Assembly (NCBI RefSeq): GCF_902460415.1
Contig: NZ_CABPTY010000001.1
Location: forward strand, 108,793 to 172,792
DNA length: 64,000 nt
Reading direction: 5' to 3'
Source of the DNA: Campylobacter_A concisus_Y
GTDB taxonomy: Bacteria; Campylobacterota; Campylobacteria; Campylobacterales; Campylobacteraceae
In this document: one piece after another, positions 34,776-42,187 of the stretch
Position numbering within the stretch: the first letter of the stretch is position 1
Layout: the number at the start of each line of letters is the position of its first letter
Notes under the pieces: model-generated
What the model was told of the DNA's origin: nothing
Databases searched by the model: none
Seen by the model: the letters and a program-made list of their open reading frames with translations, nothing else
Program-made: the position numbers and the translations under genes

Positions 34776-36218
34776 TTGGAGAATTTACTACTATTTTTTG
34801 CAGTTTTGCTTATAACTAGTATTCTTCTTAGTAAGATCTCTGATAAATTTGGAATTCCATCTTTAATAATATTTTTAGGTGTTGGCATGCTGGCTGGCTC
34901 AGACGGGCTGCTTGGTGTAAATTTTGACGACCAAGTAATCGCTCAAAATGTCGGCATGCTGGCACTCATATTTATACTTTATGCTGGTGGGCTAGATACT
35001 GATTTTGCAGCGATTAAACCGATTTTTGGTAGAGGTTTGGCTCTTGCAACACTAGGTGTTTTTTTAACTGCACTAGCCATCGCTCCAGTTGCAAAATATC
35101 TGCTTGATTTTACTTGGGCGGAGGCCTTTTTGCTAGGCTCCATCATCTCTTCAACAGATGCAGCAGCGGTATTTGCCATACTAAGAGCTAAGAAAATTTC
35201 ACTTAAAAATAGCATTGCACCATTGCTTGAACTTGAATCTGGCTCAAACGATCCAATGGCGATATTTTTAACTATGACGATCGTTCAAATGATCTCACTA
35301 AATACCACGCCGACAGCATCTGAGTGGGCGATTACGCTAGTTAAGCAGTTTGGCATAGGCATCGCCATGGGTTATTTGTTTGGCGTTGCTTTGCCGGCCA
35401 TGTTTAATAGACTTCGCCTAAAAAGCTGGGGCCTTTATCCAGTTTTTTCTATCGCTTGGATATTGCTTTTATACACACTTTGCTTTAAAATTGGTGGCAA
35501 TGGCTACCTGGCTGTCTATATAGCTGGAATTTTTATAAACAAAAAAGAGTTTTCTCATAAGAAAAATTTAGTCGGTTTTCACGATGGTATCGCTTGGACG
35601 ATGCAGATAGTTGTCTTTTTGACGCTTGGCCTTTTAGTAAATCCTTCCGAGCTTCCAGCAACAGCACTAATGGCGCTTGTTTTGGCCTTATGGCTTATGT
35701 TTTTTGCAAGACCACTTGGTGTTTTTGCATCGCTTGTATTTTCAAAATTTAAGATAAATGAGCAAATTTTTATCTCTTGGGTTGGGCTAAGAGGCGTTGT
35801 GCCGGTCGTGCTAGCTACTTATGTTTATGTCGATGGCGTACGTGATGCGGATATGATTTTTAACATTATATTTTTTATGGTTTTGATTTCTATTTTGATA
35901 CAGGGTATGTCACTTGGCTTTGCGGCTGATAAATTTAAGGTCAAAGAGAGTGAGCAAGAGGATGTTAAGCCGGTAGAAAACTCGCCGATCTTAAGCTACA
36001 CGCTTCGCCAGCATACCATCCACTATGGCTCAAAACTAATTGGCAAAGATTTGGCTCAGCTTGAGCTTCCAACTGAGTTTTTAATAATCCTAATAAAGCG
36101 TAAAAACGAATATCAAAAGCCGACTGGCTCAACAATCTTTGAAGAAAATGACTTGCTACTGATACAATGCGAAAATCAAGTGCTTTATCAAGATACGATT
36201 AAGTATTTAACGTATTAA
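34776..36218 (+). CDS. nhaP2: K+/H+ (or Na+/H+) antiporter, NhaP2/CvrA type
   Basis: The 480-residue CPA1-family antiporter has about 12-13 TM helices (1-390), with the family motif SIISSTDAAAVFAILR (about 125-140) and LESGSNDPMA (about 152-161) containing the ND/D ion-binding acids. A C-terminal cytoplasmic TrkA-C/RCK-type domain (about 405-478) follows. This layout matches NhaP2 (CvrA), a cytoplasmic-K+/pH regulator, rather than plain NhaA. The start is TTG at 34776 with GTGGAG 7 bp upstream; no better ATG exists nearby. It is downstream of the degenerate GGDEF gene. Confidence 0.85.
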   Translation: MENLLLFFAVLLITSILLSKISDKFGIPSLIIFLGVGMLAGSDGLLGVNFDDQVIAQNVGMLALIFILYAGGLDTDFAAIKPIFGRGLALATLGVFLTALAIAPVAKYLLDFTWAEAFLLGSIISSTDAAAVFAILRAKKISLKNSIAPLLELESGSNDPMAIFLTMTIVQMISLNTTPTASEWAITLVKQFGIGIAMGYLFGVALPAMFNRLRLKSWGLYPVFSIAWILLLYTLCFKIGGNGYLAVYIAGIFINKKEFSHKKNLVGFHDGIAWTMQIVVFLTLGLLVNPSELPATALMALVLALWLMFFARPLGVFASLVFSKFKINEQIFISWVGLRGVVPVVLATYVYVDGVRDADMIFNIIFFMVLISILIQGMSLGFAADKFKVKESEQEDVKPVENSPILSYTLRQHTIHYGSKLIGKDLAQLELPTEFLIILIKRKNEYQKPTGSTIFEENDLLLIQCENQVLYQDTIKYLTY

Positions 36219-36723
36219 ATTTAAGTTTTGTCATCGTTTGATGCTGAATTTTGATTTTATAAATTTATAACGCACGATAAATTTTAAAAAATAAAACTGC
36301 ATGCAGTGCGAAGCACTAAAGTATGCCACTTCTAACGTCGTAGGGGTTAGGGGATTGTTAAAGGGGAAGGGAACTCTTTTGTTTCGCTAGGCTCGCAACT
36401 GCAAGCAGACCGTAATTCAAGCCCCTCCCTTGTCTCCCTTTTGATAAATTTACACCTCAAAGCAAATTTTAAAACTTTCATTCACTCGCAAGAATTGACT
36501 ACTGATTTTAGGCCTCGCAAAGCTTGCCATTAAAATCAGAGCCGAAATTACTCGTTCATGAAATTTTAAAATTTGCTAGAGCTTCATATATGCAAAATTA
36601 CCTACTAAAATTTAGCTTCGCTTACCGCCTTGCTCAAATTTTAAGGCCAAAACAAATACGTTCAGTCTCATTTTATTTTGCTTTTTATAAAATCACCAAA
36701 ACACTAGCAAAATGGGAGGCAAA
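36219..36723. other. 505-bp gene-poor intergenic region with G-rich element and hairpins
   Basis: I see no credible coding sequence here; a 97-codon frame through it lacks a ribosome site and looks random. Several structures are visible. AGTGC-GAA-GCACT lies at 36305-36317. The G-rich run is at 36343-36371. A C-rich run at 36422-36438 can partly pair with the G-rich run. An inverted repeat CTGATTTTA...TAAAATCAG with inner GGC/GCC is at 36502-36539. The base composition of 36300-36440 is clearly richer in G+C than neighbouring intergenic DNA. It could hold a small RNA, a relic, or a dispersed repeat. Confidence 0.5.
36343..36371 (+). other. G-quadruplex-type motif
   Basis: Four G-runs (GGGG, GGGG, GGGG, GGG) are separated by 3, 9 and 2 nt, meeting the usual G3+ quadruplex pattern apart from one long loop. 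This is rare in such AT-rich DNA. About 50 bp downstream a run with CCCC, CCC and CCC could compete by pairing with it as a hairpin. Confidence 0.5.
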
Positions 36724-36903
36724 ATGCTTGATAGTATCATTCTTGCGGTCTTGGTATATTTCGCAACACTCTTATTTATGCTTTTTATACTCGCCTTTTT
36801 TGCATTTTGGTATATAAGCGTGCCGCTACTTGTCATCTACATCGTTATAAAATTTATAAGGCAAGCAAAAGAGTGCGAGAGGATATGTGGCAAGCTTGAG
36901 TAA
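36724..36903 (+). CDS. Small membrane protein (59 aa)
   Basis: The start is set to ATG 36724 because GGGAGG lies 5 bp upstream; the earlier in-frame ATG at 36712 contains that ribosome site and is rejected. The protein has two closely spaced TM segments (about residues 3-24 and 27-45: IILAVLVYFATLLFML and YISVPLLVIYIVIKFI). A short basic/acidic tail with two cysteines (AKECERICGKLE) follows. I recognise no family. It ends at a strong bidirectional terminator shared with metY. Confidence 0.65.
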   Translation: MLDSIILAVLVYFATLLFMLFILAFFAFWYISVPLLVIYIVIKFIRQAKECERICGKLE

Positions 36904-36908
36904 AATTT

Positions 36909-36939
36909 AAATTTCTAGCCCAAAATGAGCTAGAAATTT
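36909..36939. terminator. Bidirectional terminator between small membrane gene and metY
   Basis: A perfect 11-bp stem (AAATTTCTAGC / GCTAGAAATTT) with a 9-nt loop lies between convergent genes and is followed by CTTTATT on the + side. Confidence 0.8.
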
Positions 36940-36941
36940 CT

Positions 36942-38213
36942 TTATTCTAAAGCTTGAGCTAGATCAGCTATCAGATCCTCGGCGTTTTCAAGGCCTATGC
37001 TAACTCTTATTAGCTCTTTTGTAATGCCAGCTTTTATAAGCTCTTCACTGCTTAGCTGTTGGTGCGTAGTTGATGCTGGGTGTGTGATGAGCGACTTTGT
37101 ATCGCCGATATTTACCACGATCTTAAAGAGTTTTACGCGCTCTAGCATTTTTTTTGCGCGCTCAAAGCTATCAGTCTCAAAGCAAAATAACCCATTTGCC
37201 ATGCCATCTTTAAAGTATTTTTGCGCCTTTGCGTGATCTACGTTGTCAGCAAGCCCGGGATATGCCACGCTTTTTATATGCTTGTGAGAGTTTAGAAATT
37301 TAGCCACTTTTAGCGCGTTTTGTGAGTGTCTCTCAACCCTAACAGCAAGCGTTTCTAGCCCTTGTATGAGTTGCCAAGAGTTAAACGGAGAGATTACAGC
37401 GCCGATGTCACGCACGATAGCAAGCCTCATTCTTAGCGTGTAGATGTCAAAACGATCCGTCATATCAGCATAGACGATGTCGTGATAGCTCGCATCTGGC
37501 ACGTTAAAATGCTCATATCTCTTGTTGCCTTTTAGCTTCTCGTTTAGGTGATTTGCACTTACGACCACACCTGCTAGGCTAAGGCCCTGACCGCTCATAT
37601 ATTTGCTCGCACTATGCACGCAAACATCGACACCGTGGCGAAGTGGCTGAAAGATGATAGGCGTTGGTACGGTGTTATCAGTGATGCTGATGATGCCATA
37701 TTTGTTTGCGATTTCTACGATTTTTTCGATATTTGGGATAGAAATTTGCGGATTTGAAAGCGTTTCAAAAAATATAGCCCTCGTTTTATCATCTATCAAA
37801 CTCTCCAGATCATCAGCAGTGTCGCTGTCAAAGACTCTGGCCTCTATGCCAAATCTCTTTAGTGTGTGCGTAAAAAGTACTGTCGTGCCGCCATAAATTT
37901 TTTTGGCAATGATGATGTTATCGCCTGCTTGGGCTAAATTTATGATGCTGTAAAACAAAGCTGATTGACCGCTCGCAGTCGCTATCGCAGCGGCTCCACC
38001 CTCAAGTGCGGCGACTCTTTTTTCAAAGATATCTGTCGTTGGATTGCCAAGTCTTGTGTAGATGTGGCCGCCATCTTTTAGATCAAACCTAGCTGCGGCT
38101 GTCTCGGCACTTCCAAAGTCGTAAGCCGTGCTTTGAAAAATAGGCACAGCCATCGTGCCAAAGCCCTCATGTGTATCGTAGCCTACGTGGATCGCAGCGG
38201 TTTCTTGCCTCAT
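36942..38213 (-). CDS. metY: O-acetylhomoserine sulfhydrylase MetY
   Basis: This PLP enzyme of the Cys/Met metabolism family makes homocysteine from O-acetylhomoserine and sulfide. The 423 residues begin with the family start ETAAIHVGYD. They have IYTRLGNPTTD (about 51-61), a GGAAAIATASGQSA segment (about 72-85), the Schiff-base lysine in VHSASKYMSGQG (about residue 206), and a C-terminal RVSIGLEN motif. The length of ~423 and sequence favour MetY over the shorter MetB/MetZ. The ATG has a ribosome site (AAGGAG). No S-box riboswitch or other leader is obvious in the 90 bp upstream. Confidence 0.93.
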   Translation of the reverse strand: MRQETAAIHVGYDTHEGFGTMAVPIFQSTAYDFGSAETAAARFDLKDGGHIYTRLGNPTTDIFEKRVAALEGGAAAIATASGQSALFYSIINLAQAGDNIIIAKKIYGGTTVLFTHTLKRFGIEARVFDSDTADDLESLIDDKTRAIFFETLSNPQISIPNIEKIVEIANKYGIISITDNTVPTPIIFQPLRHGVDVCVHSASKYMSGQGLSLAGVVVSANHLNEKLKGNKRYEHFNVPDASYHDIVYADMTDRFDIYTLRMRLAIVRDIGAVISPFNSWQLIQGLETLAVRVERHSQNALKVAKFLNSHKHIKSVAYPGLADNVDHAKAQKYFKDGMANGLFCFETDSFERAKKMLERVKLFKIVVNIGDTKSLITHPASTTHQQLSSEELIKAGITKELIRVSIGLENAEDLIADLAQALE

Positions 38214-38293
38214 TTTTGCTCCTTGTTTAAGTAATTTTGGCGTAAATTATACATTAGCAAAGCCAAAATTTAGGGGATAAAATCAAATTTTGA

Positions 38294-38299
38294 TATAAT
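38294..38299 (+). promoter_or_regulatory. -10 box upstream of the 38321 gene
   Basis: TATAAT (within GATATAATT) lies 22 bp before the chosen TTG start at 38321. An AAGGA ribosome site sits between them. Confidence 0.6.
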
Positions 38300-38320
38300 T
38301 TGCCAAAAAAAAGGAAAAAT

Positions 38321-38653
38321 TTGAACCAAGTTACGGACAAATTTAAACGTGTAAAATATCTTCGTGCACTAGAAAAATTTGCAAAATCAGCGATAAACGG
38401 GCTAAAAAGAGATGATTTTGACGAGGCTGAATTTCGCCAAAGAGTGGAGAAAAACGCGAAAGTCATCGAAAAAGTCGAGGCTGTCTATCTTGATCAGCCA
38501 TACTCAAAGGCACTAGAAAATTTTATAAATTTGCTTATCAAAAATGCCCCAAAAGATGAGCTTTTAAAGGCGGCAAATCTACTTGATAAGCTCAAAAATC
38601 AAAAGACATATAAAAAAGAAAAACATAAAAATAAATTTAAGGATGAGGATTGA
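38321..38653 (+). CDS. Hypothetical basic helical protein
   Basis: The start is the TTG at 38321 because AAGGA lies 6 bp upstream. An earlier in-frame TTG at 38300 would be only a base away from the -10 box and is rejected. The ~110-residue protein is all-helical in appearance and strongly charged: LRALEKFAKSAINGLKR near the N-terminus, a middle helix FINLLIKNAPKDELLKA, and a very Lys-rich tail (about residues 92-110). It has no signal peptide and no recognised family. The stop overlaps the TTG start of the HAD hydrolase (GATTGA), so it is co-expressed with it. Confidence 0.65.
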   Translation: MNQVTDKFKRVKYLRALEKFAKSAINGLKRDDFDEAEFRQRVEKNAKVIEKVEAVYLDQPYSKALENFINLLIKNAPKDELLKAANLLDKLKNQKTYKKEKHKNKFKDED

Positions 38654-39273
38654 AAGTAGTTATTTTCGATATGGATGGCACGGTGATCGATAGCGGCGAG
38701 GCGATATATAAAACGGTAAATGAAGTAAGAGATGAGCTAAGCTTAGCGCCACTTGATAGGGAATTTATCATAAAAGCGATCAACGAGCCAGGTAGAAATT
38801 TAGCCCTTGAGTTTTACGGTATCGACACACCAAGCAGGAGCTTAAAAGAGGGCTTTGAAGAGAAATTTAAGAAATTTTACGATGAGTGTGCGACTACCTA
38901 TGAGGGTGTAAAAGAGCTTTTGCAAAAGTGCAAAGATGCTCACTATAAAGTCGTTTTGGCAAGCAACGCACCACACGATACGCTAGAGAAAATTTTAAAG
39001 AAAAATGAAATTTATGAGCTATTTGACGAGGTCATCGGCGCTAGCAAGGAGATACCGCAAAAGCCAGATCCTGCGATGCTTCACCTAGCTGTTAGTAAAA
39101 CTAAAGCTAGTAAGGCGATCTTTGTTGGAGATAGCCTAAAAGACGAGCTAGCAGCCAAAAATGCAAATATGTCTTTCTTGCAAGTTAGCTGGGGATTTGG
39201 CGAGGAGAGCAAAACTGCCACGTATAATGCCAAAAACGTTAGCGAGGCTTGGGAGATAATATTAAATTTTTAA
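38650..39273 (+). CDS. HAD-superfamily phosphatase (phosphoglycolate phosphatase-like)
   Basis: The 207-residue haloacid dehalogenase hydrolase starts at TTG with GGATGAGG upstream. Motif I is VIFDMDGTVIDSGE (nucleophile D9, acid D11), motif II is around VLASNAPHDT (S105-type), motif III is K near EIPQKPDPAM, and motif IV is VGDSLKDELAA. The helical cap (about 15-85) is the C1 type seen in phosphoglycolate phosphatase (Gph) and PpaX relatives, so it dephosphorylates a small metabolite. The substrate cannot be told from sequence. It is coupled to the preceding charged hypothetical gene by a 4-bp overlap. Confidence 0.86.
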   Translation: MKVVIFDMDGTVIDSGEAIYKTVNEVRDELSLAPLDREFIIKAINEPGRNLALEFYGIDTPSRSLKEGFEEKFKKFYDECATTYEGVKELLQKCKDAHYKVVLASNAPHDTLEKILKKNEIYELFDEVIGASKEIPQKPDPAMLHLAVSKTKASKAIFVGDSLKDELAAKNANMSFLQVSWGFGEESKTATYNAKNVSEAWEIILNF

Positions 39274-39289
39274 CTTAGTTTTAATTGGC

Positions 39290-39295
39290 TATAAT
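39290..39295 (+). promoter_or_regulatory. -10 box upstream of the 39322 gene
   Basis: TATAAT (GGCTATAATC) lies 27 bp before the ATG at 39322. It could start the transcript running through the polyprenyl synthase, hemA, proS and hemC genes, which have no further clear promoters. Confidence 0.55.
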
Positions 39296-39321
39296 CTTAA
39301 GAAATTTTCAAAGAAACAGCG

Positions 39322-39576
39322 ATGATAGATATATTTGAGGGCAGTGCGAGGGATAAATTTTATGACATTTTGTTTAACGCAAATGCCGTTTTGGTTAAAA
39401 ACGAGATAGATAAAATTTTTGAAAAATTTGTGGCTATGAGCGAGCTTTGTGAAAAGCATGGCGTTAGTGAGGATGAGATTAGAAATTTTATAGCCTCAGA
39501 GCAAGATAAAATTTATAACGGAGTAAATGACCTATATATCGAGCTTAGCGGAGAAATTTTAAGCCAAAATGAGTAA
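39322..39576 (+). CDS. Hypothetical small helical protein
   Basis: This is an 84-residue acidic, mostly helical soluble protein (FYDILFNANAVLVKNEIDKI; GVSEDEIRNFIASEQDKI). It has no signal peptide and I recognise no family. Its ribosome site is weak (AAAGAAA). The stop overlaps the start of the next exported gene by 8 bp, so they are transcribed together and precede the polyprenyl synthase. Gene neighbours suggest a conserved housekeeping unit, but no role can be given. Confidence 0.6.
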   Translation: MIDIFEGSARDKFYDILFNANAVLVKNEIDKIFEKFVAMSELCEKHGVSEDEIRNFIASEQDKIYNGVNDLYIELSGEILSQNE

Positions 39577-40000
39577 GATTTTTGCACTCATTGCTTTGCT
39601 TGCTGCTCTTGTTTTTGCAAAAGAGCCAAATTTTGACCCAAGTTCGGTGCATACGTTTGAGCTTAAAAAAGATGAGTGGGCGAGGGTTTTTATAACTGAA
39701 AAGCGAACCCAAAGGGTTGAAACGTTTGACTTTCGTTGGACGCTATTTGATAGTACAAATATCACCGTGCAAAGCTTTTTTAGGCGCTATCCAAGGCAGA
39801 TGGTCTTTTCGCTAAGACAAGGACAAAACACCTACATGCAGCGAGTTTTGCCTGATTTTACGATGCCGCCAAATGAGAGCGTGAGTCTTTTCATATCATT
39901 TATTGATTTTAAGGATAAAAAGGCGCATTTTAGGGTGGCTCTGCTAGATGAGAGCAAGCGTGTGGATGTGGGTTTTAGAGATCCAGATGAGGCTAAATAG
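39569..40000 (+). CDS. Hypothetical exported protein
   Basis: The 143 residues start with a signal peptide (about 1-17, IFALIALLAALVFA-K). The body contains KKDEWARVFITEKRTQRVETF and an FFRRYPRQMVFSLRQG segment, a beta-rich basic composition typical of a small periplasmic domain. No family is recognised. An exported protein gene just upstream of the polyprenyl synthase is also known in C. jejuni. It overlaps the preceding gene by 8 bp and lies 10 bp before the ATG of the synthase. Confidence 0.65.
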   Translation: MSKIFALIALLAALVFAKEPNFDPSSVHTFELKKDEWARVFITEKRTQRVETFDFRWTLFDSTNITVQSFFRRYPRQMVFSLRQGQNTYMQRVLPDFTMPPNESVSLFISFIDFKDKKAHFRVALLDESKRVDVGFRDPDEAK

Positions 40001-40010
40001 AAGGATAAAA

Positions 40011-40904
40011 ATGGATAAAATCGATGAAATAATGGGTAAATTTATAAGCGAGCTTGGCTACAAAGAGGCGTTTGAGATGTTTTTAAAGATAAGCTCAGGC
40101 AAGAAGCTACGCTCAAAACTTCTTTTAAAGATCGCGGGCGAGAGCGAAATTTCACTTAAACTTTGCGCTATCATCGAGCTCATCCACCTTGCAAGTTTGC
40201 TTCACGACGACGTCATAGACGAGGCAAATATAAGACGCGGCAAACCAAGCATAAACGCACTTTTTGGCAGTAAAAACTCAGTCATGCTAGGCGACATCCT
40301 CTACTCAAAGGCTTATTTTGAGCTTACAAAATTTGACCCAAACATCGCAGCTATCATCTCAGATGCGGTCAGTAAGCTAAGTGTCGGCGAGATGATGGAT
40401 GTAAAAATGGCTGAAAATTTTAATGAAAACGAGCAAGAATACCTGAAAATGATCTACTATAAAACAGCTGTTTTGATAGAAGCTACGGCTATTTGTGGGG
40501 CGAAGCTAGCTGGCAAAGATAGTGAGAAATTTGGAATTTATGGCAAAAATTTAGGCCTTGCATTTCAGATCGTTGATGATATCTTAGACATCACTCAAGA
40601 TGAAAAAACGCTTGGTAAACCAGCGCTTAACGACTTTGTCGAGGGCAAAACAACGCTTCCTTACATATATCTTTATAAGAGCCTGGACGAGGCTGGTAAA
40701 ACAAAGCTTAGATCGCTTTGGGCAAAGAAGTTAAACGCGGACGAAATTTCATGGCTAAAAGAAAATTTTGATAAAACTAGCTCACTTAGCAAGGCTGTAA
40801 GCGAGGCAAAAAGGCTTGGGACTGAAGCGATAGAATCGATAAAAGAGTATAAAAATGCCGAGCTTGAGGGGATCATAAAAAGCATGATAGATAGGGAATT
40901 TTAA
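40011..40904 (+). CDS. ispB: trans-Polyprenyl diphosphate synthase (octaprenyl-type)
   Basis: This enzyme builds the long isoprenoid tail for menaquinone from IPP and a short allylic primer. The start is ATG 40011 with AAGGA upstream; a 21-codon upstream extension into the previous gene is rejected. The 297 residues have the first Asp-rich motif DDVID at 66-70 followed by RRGKPS, and the second (DDILD) at 189-193 followed by KxxN-type contacts. Bulky or small residues before the first motif (IHLASLLH) fit a long-chain product, but chain length is inferred. Its stop overlaps the hemA ATG (TAATG). Confidence 0.9.
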   Translation: MDKIDEIMGKFISELGYKEAFEMFLKISSGKKLRSKLLLKIAGESEISLKLCAIIELIHLASLLHDDVIDEANIRRGKPSINALFGSKNSVMLGDILYSKAYFELTKFDPNIAAIISDAVSKLSVGEMMDVKMAENFNENEQEYLKMIYYKTAVLIEATAICGAKLAGKDSEKFGIYGKNLGLAFQIVDDILDITQDEKTLGKPALNDFVEGKTTLPYIYLYKSLDEAGKTKLRSLWAKKLNADEISWLKENFDKTSSLSKAVSEAKRLGTEAIESIKEYKNAELEGIIKSMIDREF

Positions 40905-42187
40905 TGCACTATTTAGATATAAGTTTTACATATAAAAATACTGATATTTCAGTTAGAGAAAAGCTTGCATTTGATAGCGATGAGAAAAAAGAGCAAATTT
41001 TAAAACTACTAAGATCAAACAAAAGCATAAACGAATGCATGGTTTTAAATACATGCAACCGCGTTGAGATAATTGCAAGCGTTAGTGATCTAGAAAGTGC
41101 AACGACGCATGCATTTAGGTGCATGTCTGTATTTTCAGGTGTTTTTGAAGATGAGCTTTATGAGAGGGCTGATATTTATGAAGATAGCGGAGCCGTGCAC
41201 CACCTCTTTGCCGTGGCAAGCTCGCTTGATAGCCTAGTCGTCGGCGAAACGCAGATCGTTGGCCAGCTAAAAAATGCTTTTAAATTTGCTTACGATAGCT
41301 CAGCTTGCGGCAAACAAATCAGTAAAATCATCCACTATGCATGTAAATGTGCTGCTAAAGTTAGAAACGAAACTCAAATTTCTAAAAACCCGATCTCCGT
41401 TTCAAGTGTGGCTGTGGCAAAAGCAAAAGAAATTTTTGGTACGCTTGAAGGAAAAACTGCTATCGTCGTAGGAGCTGGCGAGATGGGCGAGCTGGCAGCA
41501 AAACACCTAATCTCAAGTGGTGCAGAAGTCATCATCATAAATAGAAGCTCCGAGCGTGTTGAGCAGCTAGTTGATAGTCTAGGAGATAACGCTAGCTGGG
41601 ATAGCATTTTAAAATTAAAAGAGTATGTAAATAATTACGATCTAATATTTTCAAGCACCGCAGCCCCACACGCTATCATCACAAACGCCATAATCGAACC
41701 AAGAGAATTTCACAGATACTTTTTTGATATTGCCGTACCAAGGGATATTGATCTTATAAATACAGAATTTATTAGTGTCTATACGGTTGATAGTTTAGAG
41801 GAGATAGTAAGGAAAAATTTAGCCCTAAGAGAGGAGCAAGCACAAAAAGCTTATTCGATCGTAGGTCAAGGCACAAGCGAATTTTTAAAAATTTTAAAAG
41901 AAGATATGAGTGTGCCACTAATAAAATCGATCCGCAAACAAGCTGAAATTTGCGCTAAAAACGAGCTAGAAAAAGCGATAAAAAAAGGATATTTAAAGCA
42001 TAGTGATTATGAGGAGGCACAAAAGCTCATTCATCAAGTTTTTAAAGCATTTTTGCACCAGCCAACGATGAAACTAAAAAGTCTTGCGGACGAGGAGAGA
42101 TCTAGCGAGCTCTCAAATGGAGTTAGATTTTTATTTGATATAAAAGAAGAGCAAAATTTTCAAGTGGGAGATATAGATGAGATTTAG
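40904..42187 (+). CDS. hemA: Glutamyl-tRNA reductase HemA
   Basis: HemA reduces Glu-tRNA(Glu) to glutamate-1-semialdehyde, the first step of C5-pathway haem synthesis. The 427 residues have NTCNRVEI (about residues 48-55, catalytic Cys), the segment SSLDSLVVGETQIVGQLK (about 106-123), the NADPH-binding GAGEMGELAAKHL (about 190-202) and a C-terminal dimerisation helix region. The ATG overlaps the ispB stop, and the stop overlaps the proS start by 11 bp, so expression is tightly coupled. The gene order ispB-hemA-proS is shared with C. jejuni. Confidence 0.97.
   Translation: MHYLDISFTYKNTDISVREKLAFDSDEKKEQILKLLRSNKSINECMVLNTCNRVEIIASVSDLESATTHAFRCMSVFSGVFEDELYERADIYEDSGAVHHLFAVASSLDSLVVGETQIVGQLKNAFKFAYDSSACGKQISKIIHYACKCAAKVRNETQISKNPISVSSVAVAKAKEIFGTLEGKTAIVVGAGEMGELAAKHLISSGAEVIIINRSSERVEQLVDSLGDNASWDSILKLKEYVNNYDLIFSSTAAPHAIITNAIIEPREFHRYFFDIAVPRDIDLINTEFISVYTVDSLEEIVRKNLALREEQAQKAYSIVGQGTSEFLKILKEDMSVPLIKSIRKQAEICAKNELEKAIKKGYLKHSDYEEAQKLIHQVFKAFLHQPTMKLKSLADEERSSELSNGVRFLFDIKEEQNFQVGDIDEI

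Noticed and set aside
36524..36817. 97-codon frame running from the intergenic region into the small membrane gene
   Set aside because: No ribosome site, odd composition, and it overlaps the small membrane gene, which has a strong GGGAGG site and a sensible hydrophobic profile.
38140..38320. Methionine-related riboswitch upstream of metY
   Set aside because: The upstream sequence is short and AT-rich, with no S-box or SAM riboswitch-like stems or conserved loops visible.
39948..40010. Upstream extension of the polyprenyl synthase start
   Set aside because: It would overlap the preceding exported gene, starts without a ribosome site, and adds residues not seen in the family; ATG 40011 has AAGGA.
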